This document shows positions 11,261 through 23,539 of a stretch of 64,000 bases of DNA, piece after piece. Origin of the DNA: Linyphia triangularis (taxonomy: Eukaryota; Arthropoda; Arachnida; Araneae; Linyphiidae). The notes beneath the pieces were generated by a model. The model had not been told where the DNA came from. It ran no database searches and saw only the letters and a program-made list of their open reading frames with translations. The DNA lies in contig OZ021723.1 of the NCBI GenBank assembly GCA_963978545.1, forward strand, positions 868,001 through 932,000. The letters run 5' to 3'. Numbering within the stretch: the first letter of the stretch is position 1; every line of letters starts with the position of its first letter. Both the position numbers and the translations under genes were made by a program.

Positions 11261-11822
11261 TATGGTGCAACGGCCGAAAAGTAATGGCCAATGTAAAAGG
11301 AACCACCGCAAGCTTTGATTGAGACAACGTTGAAAGTCTCCGGACATCGTGTGATGTATTTAAGGTATGGCATTTAATGAGGTAGGATGTTTATTGTTTT
11401 GGTTTTGTTGTAGTAAACTTTCGAATTAAGTTTTGTTTGAGAATTAGAAAATTGAAAGTTTCGTGTTGAGAATGTGTTGTGCTGGGTGTTAAGGTCTGGC
11501 ATTTAGTGAGGCAGGTTGTTTATTGTTTGTTTTGTTGTGGTAAATTTTCGAATTTTGTTTTGCTTGAAAATTAGAAGTTTCATTTTGAGAATATGTAGTA
11601 TGATTTATGCTGATGATTATTATGGGATTTGATTTAATTGATAGTGTTGATTTAAGTTGTATTAAAAGTTAGTTTTGGTTTCTTGTTGGTATATGCATTC
11701 AATAATTGTGTGGTAATAGTTGGCAATTGTTGTATTTGTGACTAACTTGTTGGGGTTTTTGTTTTGATTTGTTTAAGTTGTAGTGTTATATAATTATTGT
11801 GGCATTGTTGAATTATATAAAA

Positions 11823-14800
11823 ATGGCAACTTTACAGAGAGCAATCACCAAACGAACTGTTTTGAGATCTAGTACAACCAAACTAATCAACAAAATAGAA
11901 GAATTTATTTCTAATGAACTAGATGTAGAGGTGAAATTAAATTCTTTAAAAGAATATCATGAACAATTAACTGTAAAAGAAAATAATATTAAGCAATTAA
12001 ATTTAGAAATTGAGCAACTCGTAGAACTCGATAAGTTAGAGTCGGAAGTTATTACATCTGAAGAATATTCAGAAAAGATAATTATTTGGAAACATGGAAT
12101 AATTAATGATATAGAAAAGTTAAGTAATAGTTTAAATGTTACAATGATTGATAACAATATTGCGAATGCCGAAGGCTGTTTTGAATTGGCTAGTAATATC
12201 CGTAGGGAAACAAAAACGGTTAAACTTCCGAAATTAGTAATAAAAACATTTTATGGAGATTCGGCTTATTACTTAGAATTTATAAATCAATTTGAAAGTG
12301 CTATACACCTTAATGAAACTTTATCTAAGATAGATAAATTTAATTATTTGAAATCTTATCTGGGTGGAGCTGCAGCCCATTGTATTAATGGATTTGCACT
12401 GACAGGAGAAAATTATGATGCTGCTTTGGTTTTGCTAAAAAATAGATTTGGTAATAAAAATGCATTAATTCAAGCTCACTTAAATCATCTGTTAAAAATT
12501 CAAGTTGTTCGTAACATAAATGATACGATTGGGTTAAGAAAATTGTTTGATCGTGCAAAAGTACAAATTAGAAATTTGGAGTCATTAGGGGTGAAAACAG
12601 AAACATTTGGAAACTTGTTAAGTCCTATTTTGTTAGAGAGAATTCCCAGGGAACTAGTGTTAGAATTTAATAGAACATATTCCTATGAAACGTGGAATTT
12701 TAGGGATTTGATGGAATTTTTAGATAAGGAAATTCAGTCAAGGGAAAGGACACAAATATATAGTTATAAGTCTGGTAATTTTCAACATAGTAGTTACGAA
12801 TATAAGGGTAGTCCTAGAAGGTTCGAAGGTAATAAACGGTTTGAAAATAAATTTAATGAGCCGCAGTCTACCGCAAGTTTCGCTACTAACGTAAAAAACA
12901 ATTGCGTCTTTTGTAATAGTCCAGACCATGAGTTTTGTGAAAGTCTTAATGTGTCGGAAAGAAAAAACAAAATTAAAATGGATAAGAAATGTTTTCTATG
13001 TTTCGGGTTTCACATGGCTAGATTTTGCAAGGCTAAAATAGATCCTTGCAAACATTGTAATTCTAAATTTCATCATTATTCATTATGTTATAAAAGTAAT
13101 GATGTAGCTGCTAAGGAGTCAGTTGAAGAGGAAACAAATGCAGTAACCCAATGCAATTCCTCAACTGGTAAGTCAAATAGTATTTTATTGCAAACGTGTA
13201 GTGTAATTGCTTGTTCGGGGGAAAGATCAAAATTAGTTAGAATTCTTCTCGACAATGGATCTGAAAGAACGTGGATAACACAAAGTTTAGCAGAAGCTCT
13301 AAAAGTTAAACCAATTCGTAAAGAAAGATTATCTATTTTCTCCTTTGGGAACATAAAGCCCGCAGAAAAACTACATTGCGTTGCGAAACTGAAATTGAGG
13401 AATAGGCATAACCCTGAGAAATCAATTGAAATAGAGGCATTAATTACAGATACTATAACAGCTGCTCCAATCTCGATTCCAAACGCAATAAGTCAAAACA
13501 TCGTTAAAGAAAAGGAATGGATGTTGGCTGACGCCTGCAATTCATCAGATTTGAATGTGCAGTGTCTAATCGGTGGAGATATGTTTTGGAAAATCGTAAG
13601 TGCGGACGGAGTGGTTTCTATAACTGATACTTTGAGTTGCATTCCAACTTTATTTGGGTTTACACTTCAAGGAAAGCAAGATCGCAGTTTTAATGAGACT
13701 AGCGTTGGGATAGTATCAACAAACTTAAGTATTGGAAAAAGTATGGAAGTTTTGTGGGATTTGGAAACCTTGGGTTTGAAAGACGACGAGGGTTTAAGTA
13801 TCGCAGATAAAGAATTCATCACCGATTTTGAAAATGGGCTAAATTTCTTAAATGGAAAATATCAAACAAAACTATTGTGGAAATCTGCGCCAATTCATTT
13901 AATGAATAATTTTGGCTTGGCCAAAAGACAGTTTGATAATTTGATAGAAGGTTTTAAAAATAATAAACGGGTAGCTTCTGAATATAAGGAAATTATTAAA
14001 GAACAGTTTGATACGGGTATAATTGAAGAAGCTACTAGGGGTAGTGAAGGTTATTTTATGCCCCATAAACCTGTCGTAAGAGAAAATAAGACTACTACAC
14101 GCGTTCGTTGTGTTTTTAATTGTAGTTCTAAAACGAAGGATAATTTGTCGTTAAATGATTGTTTAGAAACGGGTCCGAATTTAAATCCCAACATATTGAA
14201 TGTTATTTTAAAGTTTAGGAAATTTGATATTGCTTTTAGTAGTGATATAGAAAAGGCATTCTTAATGATAGGTATCGCTGAGGAAGACAGAAAATTCTTA
14301 AAATTTTTATGGGTTTCCGATAAAGAAAATGAAAATTATAAAGTTATGCAAATGACTCGTTTACCATTCGGGTGTACGACATCGCCTTTTATTTTGAGCG
14401 CGACAATTAAGAAACACATTAAGCAATATGAGGAAATTAAACCTAAAGCTGTAGAAATGCTAAATTCTTCTCTTTATGTTGATGATTTGTACTTTGGAGG
14501 ACAATCTGTCGAAGAGGCCTTTCAGTTGTCCATGGATGCAGTTTCTATTTTGAAAGATGGAGGTTTTAATTTGAGAAAATTTACAACTAATTCGGAGGAG
14601 TTAAACTCATTATGGTTAGAAAAAGGAATTGGTTCAGCTGATGATAACTCAAAACTTCAATCAAAGGTTTTGGGCTTGAATTGGAATCCGGAAAGGGATA
14701 TTTTGTCGTTGGAGTTGGGTTCGTTGATAGAGGGTTTGAGTTGTGGAAGACCAACCAAAAGACTTGTCTTACATTTTGATGCAATGGTTTTTGATCCTGT

Positions 14801-16607
14801 CGGGTTTATAGCTCCATTTGTAATTAGGATTAAGTGTCTGTTACAACAAATTTGGCAAAGGGGTCTAGAATGGGATCAAGAATTACCGGATGATCTTGAA
14901 AATAAGTGGAGTGTTTGGTGTAGGGAGGTCCAGTGTTTGAGAAATCTCGGAATATCGAGGAGGTATTTTTCGAATTGTGTAAATACGGATAAATTGAAGG
15001 TTCAAGTGCATATATTTTGTGACGCGTCTCCTATAGCATATGGTGCAGTTTCGTATTTTAGGTTTCGGAATGATAGAGGTGAGTTGATTACGTCCTTCAT
15101 CATGTCGAAAAGTAGGGTGTCGCCGTTAAAGAAATTATCACTTCCAAAGCTTGAGTTGATGGGAGCAGTCGTAGCGGCAAGAATGTGGAAGTTTTTAGTA
15201 GGGTTGTTTGAGAATTTATTAGAAGAGGTTTTCTTTTGGTCCGATTCGGAAATTTGTTTGCATTGGATTAAGGGTTCTGCTAGGGATTGGAAGCAATTTG
15301 TCTCAAACCGAGTGTTGGAAATTCAGGGTTCAACTGGTCCTGAAAATTGGGGACATTGTCCAGGACTAGAGAATCCGGCAGACAAACTGACACATGGAAT
15401 ACCAGCAGCATCTCTTCTCATCGACAACATCTGGTTTTCTGGTCCACCATGGCTGAGGTGTTCTCCTGAACTTTGGCCTACTCAACACTCAACGACATTA
15501 AAAGAAGATCAACTGGAACGGAGATCCATCGTTACCACATGCGTTTCAACTATAGCACAAACTATAATTAATGTTGGTTCATTCAGCAATGTTAAACGAC
15601 TGTTGCGAGTGACTGTTTGGTTGATGCGATTAATCTCTAAATTCAAAAAATGTCCTACTCAAATCGGTCCCATTACAGCAGATGAACTCCAAAAGGCAGA
15701 AGAGTTCTGGATAAAGACTAGTCAAAACAGTACATACGCTCTTGAAGTTGACAATCTCAAAAAGGGTAAACTGCTGCCAAAGGACTCTAGCCTATACAGT
15801 TTAGCCCCTTACTTGGATGAAAGGGATAATCTTTACGTCAAAGGACGTTTAAAAGAGAGTTCCTGTACTATAGAAGAAAAACATCCAATTCTTCTTCTAT
15901 GTAAATCAACATTTAAAAGAACAAACGATGCACTAAAAAGTTTGACTGAAATCATTGTTGATCATGAATTAAAATACTTCATAACATCTGAAGGAATAAC
16001 TTGGAAATACATTGTAGAACTAGCGCCATGGTGGGGAGGCTTTTATGAACGATTGATGAAAACTATTAAGGAGCCTCTTAGAAAGATCCTCGGACGAGCA
16101 CTGTTGACTTTTGAAGAAATGTGTACAGTGTTAACCGAAGTCGAAACAGTGGTTAACAACAGACCACTCACTTACGTGTCAAACGATGTAGAAGATCTAC
16201 AGCCATTGACTCCAGCTCATTTCCTCTTCCCATCAATGGAGTTAAACGAATATCCGTTACATTTCACTGAAATTCTGAGCAATGGACGTTCCACCAAGGA
16301 AAGTTTGGCTCGAAGGAAGTTGTACCAGACTACTCTGCTACGTCAATTTTGGAGAAGGTGGAAGGAATAGTATCTTCTTCAGCTGAACAATGCCTACAAA
16401 CTTTCAACTCCTACGCCTCACAAAGACCTAAAAAGGGGTGACGTCGTCTTAATAGCAGGAACTAACAAATCGAAGTTTCTGTGGACTCCTGGGAGAGTCG
16501 AAGAGATTATAATGGGTCGCGACGGACTTGTTCGTTCATGTATAGTTCAAACTGCTAAGGGACAGTACAAGAGACCTATACAACTATTATATCCTCTTGA
16601 ACTTTAA
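11823..16607 (+). pseudogene. BEL/Pao Gag-Pol polyprotein, defective
   Basis: The frame is open upstream, but the first ATG in good position is 11,823. In order: a coiled-coil-like acidic N terminus; a DUF1759-like Gag region; zinc knuckles from about residue 359 (CVFCNSPDHEFC); an aspartic-protease-like LLDNGSERTW near residue 475; reverse transcriptase with YVDD near residue 885; RNase H (FCDASPIAYGA and FWSDSEICLHW); then integrase. Right after KHPILL (about residue 1,355) the HHCC and first two catalytic Asp regions expected of the family are missing. The frame resumes near the WWGGFYERL helix with the catalytic Glu. A TAG at 16,368 cuts the C-terminal domain, whose frame continues to TAA at 16,605. 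Confidence 0.93.
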
Positions 16608-16772
16608 ATTCTCTATTGTAGTTATATATCCCTTATTAGTTTACCTTTAAACATGCTTAATCAATCTATTTTTATTTTCAGCATATTAATTATTTACATA
16701 TTTTGCTTTAACTTTAATTATGAATATTGTTTGTGTTGTATTTTGATTTTTTTGCTAAAATCAGGTGGGGAG

Positions 16773-16957
16773 TGTTAAGAATTGTTTTGCAATATACGCC
16801 CGATAGATGGCGCTTTTGTGTAATCAGAGTATAACTGTTTTGTATCATTTCAGTAGAGTGTTAGATATGTACTAATAAAGACGTAACTAAGAAATTGGGA
16901 GTTGCGTTTTCCCTTGCATGGGAGGGATAGGTACATCGACTCTTAAAGATGGCAAAA
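16773..16957 (+). repeat. 3' LTR of BEL/Pao element
   Basis: 185 bp, identical to the 5' LTR and followed by the ATACT target duplication. Confidence 0.95.
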
Positions 16958-16962
16958 ATACT

Positions 16963-17572
16963 TAAATAATTAATATATTTCAGTAATTTTTTTTCAAAAG
17001 ATAGTTTGTAAATGGCCAAACATAAATAGCAATCAGCTTTTGCATCAATTTCTTTTTTAATAATTAATTATTAATTAATTAATAAAACAATTTTAATTTT
17101 TTTTTAATAGAAACATATACATTTGCTTTCATTAGATTTACCATGGTCTAACTCCACATTTTTTTTCTTTCCATTTTGACTTTTAATGCTCGATTTTTTA
17201 GCGAAAATGTAAAAAACTCACTTTAAGGGACCTGTTATGAATTTTTCCACAGAGACAATGATGGCACAGTTTTTACTAGATAAAAACTTATTTATTCGCT
17301 TCAGAAAACTCAAAAAATTTAAAGACAACATTGTAATCTCTCAAGCTTCGACACAACTTCGAATACAGCGATTATATAAGTTCACTCTAGTAGGTAAGCA
17401 AAGCGATCAGCTTTCATCGAAATCCGAAGTCAAACTGAAAAATTTCCCGTTATCCAGTCATATATACAGACGCTAGAGAACATTCCCAAAATATCCAGCC
17501 AATTAGTCGAAAAAGAAACATCTCGATTGCTTTAGGTGTTACCACCTTTTTCGAACCTGTATCGTTGCTGTT
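16963..17572. other. AT-rich non-coding stretch
   Basis: Homopolymer and TTAAT-rich. The frame at 17,237-17,476 has no recognisable features. Confidence 0.4.
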
Positions 17573-17585
17573 AATAAATAAAATA

Positions 17586-17764
17586 AGTTGGTTGTTTTCA
17601 GATTATCTGGCGCCTTCAGCAACACGAGGGCTATAATGCGCCGAAACATTAGTCATTAGACAAGCCAACATACATTTACAAACACCCATGCCTAACACGT
17701 TACTCAAACCCGCAACCTCGCGGTCTAGAAGCTAGCACGCTAACCACCATACCGTTTGGTCGGC
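17586..17764 (-). mobile_element. SINE-A copy 2
   Basis: Same head, A/B boxes and tail as the copy at 1,925, with about ten scattered differences at most. Perfect 13-bp target duplications AATAAATAAAATA at 17,573-17,585 and 17,765-17,777. Confidence 0.93.
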
Positions 17765-17777
17765 AATAAATAAAATA

Positions 17778-18279
17778 GGAAAAATAAATTACAATAGAAT
17801 TTTAAAATGATACGTCACTATTTACACTATATACAGACAATTTGTGCAACAGACCGTATAGTAGACGACTTTTGAAAACTATCAAAGATTACTTCAAGGT
17901 AAACTAGAGGTGTGGAAAATCGCACAACGTTCAATTATTGTAAAATGGGGTGAATAAGAACAGCAGGGTGAATCGGAACAGAATTTTTTGAAATTACAAA
18001 AAAATAAAAAAATTTATACAAACGAAGCATATATATAATCTGTCTAACATGTTTGGAATCGTGAAACATGTTTTGTGTGGTTTTCAACAGTGTCCTTTTT
18101 TTTAAAGAAATCTGAAACAGCGTGCACACAATCCAGTGGGTTTCAACCTCTCCAAAACTTATAAATGTAATTACTACTTAAAAAGTGGTTCTGGCGAGTG
18201 ACGCAATTTGATACGTAATTGAAAGCTATAAAAGTGTTGGTAGTGGTTTGTCAGATTGTATTTATGCATTTGTGAGGCA
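17778..18279. other. Non-coding stretch left of Tc1 element
   Basis: It contains one copy of the CTAGAGGTGTGG...CGCACAAC terminus motif (17,904-17,936) and presumably the decayed left end of the Tc1 element. No clear partner is found for the TIR seen at about 19,345-19,380. Confidence 0.4.
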
Positions 18280-19312
18280 ATGTGTAAGTCAAAGGAGCTT
18301 AGTGAGTTTGATCGTGACAGAATAGTGGGATGCCACCTTTGTGGGAAATCAGTTCGTGAGATTACGGACATTCTACAGAAGCCTAAATCCACTGTGAGTG
18401 ATGTAATTGTGAAGTGGTAACGTTGAGGCAGTGAAACGGCAGAAAAACGAACTGGTAGGCAGAAAACACTTTGTGAACGCAGCCTCAGAACTCTGAAAAG
18501 GGTAGTGAAACAAAATCGCAAGTCCTCGTTGGTGGAAATTTCTCAGGAGTTCCAAAGTTGATCAGGCGTTAGTGTTAGCAGCAGGACTGTCCGTCGAGAG
18601 TTAAAAGACTTGGGATTTTATGGTCGTACAGCCGCTCACAAGCCGAACATCACTCCACAGAATGCAAAGCATCGATTGCAATGGTGTAGAGCTCACCGTC
18701 ATTGGACTGTGGACATGTGGAAAACTGTTCTTTGGAGTGATGAATCTCGCTTTATAGTCTGGCAGTCGGATGGACGCGTCTGGGTTTGGCGGATGCCCGG
18801 CGAACGTTTCTATAGTGACTGCATTGTGCTAGATGTTAAGTTTGGTGGTGGAAGCATAATGGTGTGGGGGTGTTTCTCATGGTTTGGCCTGGGTCCGTTA
18901 GTTCCTGTGGTTGGAAACATGAACTCCGAGATGTATGTGGACAATCTGGACAATGCTGCACTCCCAACTCTATGGCAATATTTCGGGGAAGGTCCATTTC
19001 TCTTTCAGCAGGATAACTGCTTCATTCACACATCGAGGCTTGCACAGACGTGGTTTCACGAAATGGGTGTTCAAAAACTGGACTGGCCTTCTCAGAGCCC
19101 CGATCTAAATCCCATAGAACACCTTTGGGACGAATTAGAGAGCAGATTACGTAGCCAGCCAAATCGACCATCTTCATTGCAAGCACTCACTTCAGCTGTG
19201 ATGGACGCCTGGAAGGCAATTCCTATGGTCACCTATAAAAAAATTGGTGGAAAGTCTTCTCAAACGTGTGCAGGCTGTCATCGATGCAAAAGGGGGACCA
19301 ACATCATATTAA
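18280..19312 (+). pseudogene. Tc1-like transposase, inactivated
   Basis: ATG at 18,280 begins an HTH region (KELSEFDRDRIVGC). In-frame stops occur at 18,418, 18,424 and 18,558. From 18,562 the frame is open through the DDE catalytic domain: first Asp in VLWSDESRF, a [11 protein letters not shown] motif, second Asp in [11 protein letters not shown], and Glu in [12 protein letters not shown]. An extra A in the A run near 19,239 shifts the frame, so the usual end ([14 protein letters not shown]) is read in a different frame and ends at 19,310-19,312. The 282-residue open frame is therefore not an intact enzyme. Confidence 0.92.
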
Positions 19313-20871
19313 TATGTGCCTCAGGAAGCTCTAAGCTCCATACCACTGGGTGTCCGGATACTTTTGGACAGATAGTGTACCAAGCTGGACTCTCTATAGG
19401 TGCCATTTCGACTTTGTTGAATGTGAGCAAATCAACAGCACATTGGATTTCAAGGTAAGCATCTTTGTTTTTAATACCAATTCCATATTAGATTTCAATT
19501 ATTTTAAACTCATCCATAGTTGGTCAATGCAATTGATGTTGGCTGTAAATAGTGTGACACTTCTGGTGGAGACATGTTTTATCACACATTTTGGACCACA
19601 ACGATGGCACTATTCATGCAACTTTGGTTTCTACTTAAGGTATACATATACATTAGGAATGGCAAAATTTGACTCAAATCTGCGTTTTTGTTTTTTTTTG
19701 GTTTTAAAATATTCCCTAATTCATTACCATTAAAATGATACCATTTTCTATCCGAGATTCAAATTACTTTTTAAATTACAGTAGGTTTTGTAAAAATGTT
19801 TTGTATCACGTTCATTAGTGTAGTATACTTCAAACGCGTTTTCTGAAGAATGACATTTTGGTGTTATGTGACTTTACGCCAACGGTCATAACTTTATAAT
19901 AAATGGTCCGATTTACAAAATTCTAATTTTGTTTTGTAGATAATAGTTGTGAATGTGTTTTCTATGGAGAATCTATTTTATATTGTTATAAACACATTTT
20001 TTATGCACATTTTAATCTTAATTTTTTGTCAAAAACTATGTATTTTTTTAAACTTTTTATTTAAAAACTTATAATTAAATAAATATTGTAAACAAATTAA
20101 AAATCCTCCATAGGAACATGCGTCAATATAATATCTCTTATTTGCAATAAAAATCACACCTCTAAGTTAATTACAAGTTTATTTATGTATGTTCTAATAA
20201 TGTTCTAATTAGTCACTTCAATTGCAATTAGCTGATTAAAAAATTGACTGAAAAAAAGTTTATATGTAAAAATGCATCATTTTTAATTCTGATATACTGC
20301 CAAAATTTTTGAAATTATAACCTAAAAATTAAAGAAAATCACCTCAATTGTATATGTATACCTTAATATATATTTTCTTTATGCTTCACAAATCTCGTTA
20401 ATGGTCTTAGTTTGAATTGCACTTTTTTTAAAAACATTGTTGACGAAAGTATTTAATCGAATTTAAAGTTCTCAATTTATTAAAAAAAAAGGGTTATTTG
20501 TATTTGGAAGATAAATTTTGCAAATCAAATCCTTAATCTATCTTTTGCAATTTTTTAAATGGGTCCAAAAGTTTTTATGCTTGTCCTTTTTTCATTCACC
20601 TTTTTCCTTCAATTTATAAAATAAGAATAATATTTGTTAAGATTATTGGAGTTCTTATGAAAATGTCTCATCACTATTTCATGTTTCTATATTTCTAAGT
20701 AAATGGATGCGTTTAACTAATGGCTACATTGTTTACTTTCCAATTTTGTAAATATTTGCCAACATCTTTCCGATTGGATATAGGCATTTTTATTTATATA
20801 TGTAATAAGAGGTTTGCGAAGTAGAATGAAATATTCTGACTGAAGAATATTATGTTCGCAATAGGAAATTC
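19313..20871. other. AT-rich non-coding stretch
   Basis: The start (GTGTCCGGATACTTTTGGAC near 19,351) is the probable Tc1 3' terminus. The remainder shows no gene or repeat that I can support. Confidence 0.45.
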
Positions 20872-21040
20872 CCATGCCAGAAGGCCTCGCAAGCCAAAGG
20901 TGCCGGGTTCGTTCGAATCCTGGGTTAGGCATGGATGTTGTGGTGCGGAATCCAGGTTAAGCTGTAGGTTCCAACCTGATTAGCCCTTATTGTGCACAAA
21001 AATAGGTCGTTGAGCGTACAAATAAATCAAACCAAACCCA
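20872..21040 (+). mobile_element. SINE-B copy
   Basis: It has the head AGGCCTCGCAAGCCAAAGG, a B box disrupted by a 4-bp TTCG duplication, the TGGTGCGGAATCCAGGTTA body, the CCTGATTAGCCCTTATTGTGC segment and an AAATCAAACCAAACC tail. Confidence 0.82.
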
Positions 21041-21216
21041 TAAGGAACTCTGAATATTAAAAAAATGTCAGCCGGATATCTGGCTTATAAAGAAATTAAA
21101 ACAAGCATACTTTAGCGAGATATTTATTTTAATGACGTAAGAATATGTAACAGCAGGTCTAAAATTTACTTTATAAATACTAGAAGTTGAATTTTGTATA
21201 ACTCTAAATGGGGTAT

Positions 21217-21395
21217 GGTTGGTTGTTTTCAGATTATCTGGCGCCGTCAGCAACACGAGGGCTATAATGCGCCGAAATGTTCGTCATTAGACAAGCCAAC
21301 ATACATTTACAAACACCCATGCCTAACACGGGACTCGAACCCGCAATCTTGCGGTCTAGAAGTTAGCACGCTAACCACTATACCGTTTGGTCGGC
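21217..21395 (-). mobile_element. SINE-A copy 3
   Basis: Full-length copy with perfect 13-bp duplications CTAAATGGGGTAT at 21,204-21,216 and 21,396-21,408. The A and B boxes are intact on the minus strand. Confidence 0.94.
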
Positions 21396-21487
21396 CTAAA
21401 TGGGGTATGGGACATTAAAAAATCTATATATTTATATATGTATGTTGAAATGCAAAATAAATATAGTAAGTTTATCATTAACTTACA

Positions 21488-22540
21488 TAGAACGAGACAC
21501 TGGTCTAGTGGAAAGACGAGTTGGCAATGGCCGACTACATGCTCTTTCGACAGAATCAGCTCAACTGGTAGTTGCAAGAGCTGTTGTCGATCCAACTTTA
21601 AGCGCCTGTCAAATTCAACAAGAACTGAATATTGATGAAAGTTTGTTTCACTACACTGGTATGCTATTTTTCGAAGAAGTATAAAATTTACTTTACATAT
21701 GCACGTAAGAAATATCAAACTCTCAATATATTTGTATTATAAAAAGGGACGGAGATATATCTTCAAAACTATAGTCAGAAATAATTACATTATTGGTTCC
21801 CATAAAAATAATGGTCATTCAATAGTTTATAGAAAAAATCGCTTTCGTCCTAACATGCCTACTTTTATGCAGTCCGCAGGTACAAAAAAATTAAATATTT
21901 CAATTAAACTGCTGCAGAAATTTTTACTTTTCCAAAAGAAATTGTTTTAAAATTGCCTACTTTCGAATTCCATAAAATTATATAGTAATTTGAATAATTA
22001 TAGCCTGCGCAAAGTATATAAAATTGTATTTCAATTGTAAATATTGTTTAATGTATTTCTAAAATAAATAGTTCGATTGCACCTATTTTTCCGGCAGGTA
22101 ACGACGCAAACCGTAAGGAATACTTTGAGGGAAGCATCTCTCCATAGTTATGTAACAGCACTAAAACCAAAACTATCAAGCAGACAAATTTTAGAAAGGC
22201 TCTCCTTTGCCCAAACTCATTTGCACTGGACTGCAGCTGATTGGGGTTCAGTTCTGTTCAGAGATGAAAGTTGTGTACAGTCGTCCTAATCCAAGAAGCA
22301 GAGGGTATACAGACCTCGGAAATCACGTTTTCTGTCTCAATACGTGCCAAGTACGGGATGTAGTGGCAGGACGTCCATATCTGTATGGTCCTGTATATTT
22401 GCCCATAACATTGGCCCTATACATCTAATTCCTGGAAGACTGAATGCAGTTTCATACTGTGACATTCTGGAACATATTATGATCCCTGATGTTTTAGACG
22501 ATCATTTTCCAGATGGATTCTTTCTCATTCAACAGGTAAC
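21488..22540 (+). pseudogene. Second Tc1-like transposase relic, split
   Basis: The N-terminal part (GLVERRVGNGRLHALSTES, about 21,505-21,640) is separated by roughly 450 bp of unrelated AT-rich DNA from a middle part (VTTQTVRNTLREASLHSYV, about 22,095; first catalytic Asp region LFRDESCVQ, about 22,257). It continues in shifting frames to FFLIQQ near 22,535, just before the second Asp. Several frameshifts and stops make it inactive. Confidence 0.7.
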
Positions 22541-22675
22541 GTATTTGCAAATAAGTTCAAAGTAGAATGCTTTATTTTTATATCTGTTTTTCGAAAGTTG
22601 AATCCTTTAACTTTATATTATAATAGAAATCGAGAAATTCAAATATTATAAAGTAAAAAAATAGTAGGCATAAAA

Positions 22676-23500
22676 TACTTATAAAGTGTAGTTTTCAGAA
22701 TAGTACTGTCCCTTACTATCAAATGTTGGAAGTTCTCTTCTTGCTTGAATCTTAGCCCGTATATAATAGTCTTTTGAAGCATCTCCACAAACTTTCGTTA
22801 AAGCTTCAGATATGAGTAACACATCTCTCAACTGCTTGCGTGTGACATGGAAACTTCTCAAATGGTTTATGGGAACTTCTTGCCACGTATCTTCCAATTC
22901 TTTATCTTCTCTATACATTGTTAGCGGTGGTTCTGTTATGGTGTACTTTGACCAGTCGATGAGATCAGTGTAATCAACGGCATTAAAGTTGAGTACTGTA
23001 GGTTATGAAAAAGCGTACCTATGTAAAATATACATCGGTACCGAAAATCCAAACTGACGAGCTTCGTATAAAAACGTAGCGTTTGTGATTCTGGTTTATG
23101 CATCAATGTGGTTCGATATAAAAATAAAACCACATTTCACGGTTGGGCTAGACATGTCTCAAAGATGATTTTTCTTTCAAGGAAGTTGACTAACCATGCC
23201 AAGAAAGTTACAGACAAGAATAATTTCAAACAATACATATTTTGCCCATCCGGAAAATATGCTAGTGGCAACGCTAACGGATTCTCAACATCATATCTGG
23301 GAATTAGCAGTGAGGTGAATCCTGAACATCAGGAATAAGAAATCTGTACACATACGCTTTTTCAAACCTCCTGAACTCAAATTTAATGCCGTTGATTACA
23401 TTGATCTCATTGACTGGTCGAAATACACCATAACACAACCACCGCTTACAATGCGTACAAAAGATGAGGAATTGGAATCTGGGGGCGCCATTAGATTCCA
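22676..23500. repeat. Inverted duplication of an unidentified gene fragment
   Basis: The minus-strand frame down to 22,679 (WSKYTITEPPLTMYREDKE, VPINHLRSFHVTRKQLRD) and the plus-strand frame at about 23,355-23,480 (WSKYTITQPPLTM) encode the same peptide in opposite orientation around about 23,185. Shared DNA includes TACGCTTTTTCA and TTTAATGCCGTTGATTACA. It is likely a transposon gene in a palindromic arrangement. Family not named. Confidence 0.6.
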
Positions 23501-23539
23501 ATCAAAATGGATGAAACTTTTTGTGTCCTAAACCCATTA

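Larger units (their letters stand above)
11076..16957 (+). mobile_element. BEL/Pao-type LTR retrotransposon, internally deleted
   Basis: The two 185-bp LTRs (11,076-11,260 and 16,773-16,957) are identical by eye and are flanked by a perfect 5-bp duplication ATACT (11,071-11,075 and 16,958-16,962). A primer-binding-like TGGTGCAACGG lies at 11,263 and a purine tract GGTGGGGAG just before the 3' LTR. The leader (11,359-11,600) contains a roughly 130-bp near-duplication. A single long Gag-Pol frame fills the interior. LTR identity says the insertion is recent, yet the integrase is deleted and a stop truncates its end. Confidence 0.95.

Noticed and set aside
12738..12929. Minus-strand frames within 11.9-14.8 kb
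   Set aside because: Antisense shadows of the BEL Gag-Pol frame.
18174..18555. 115- and 60-codon minus frames
   Set aside because: Antisense to the Tc1 transposase.
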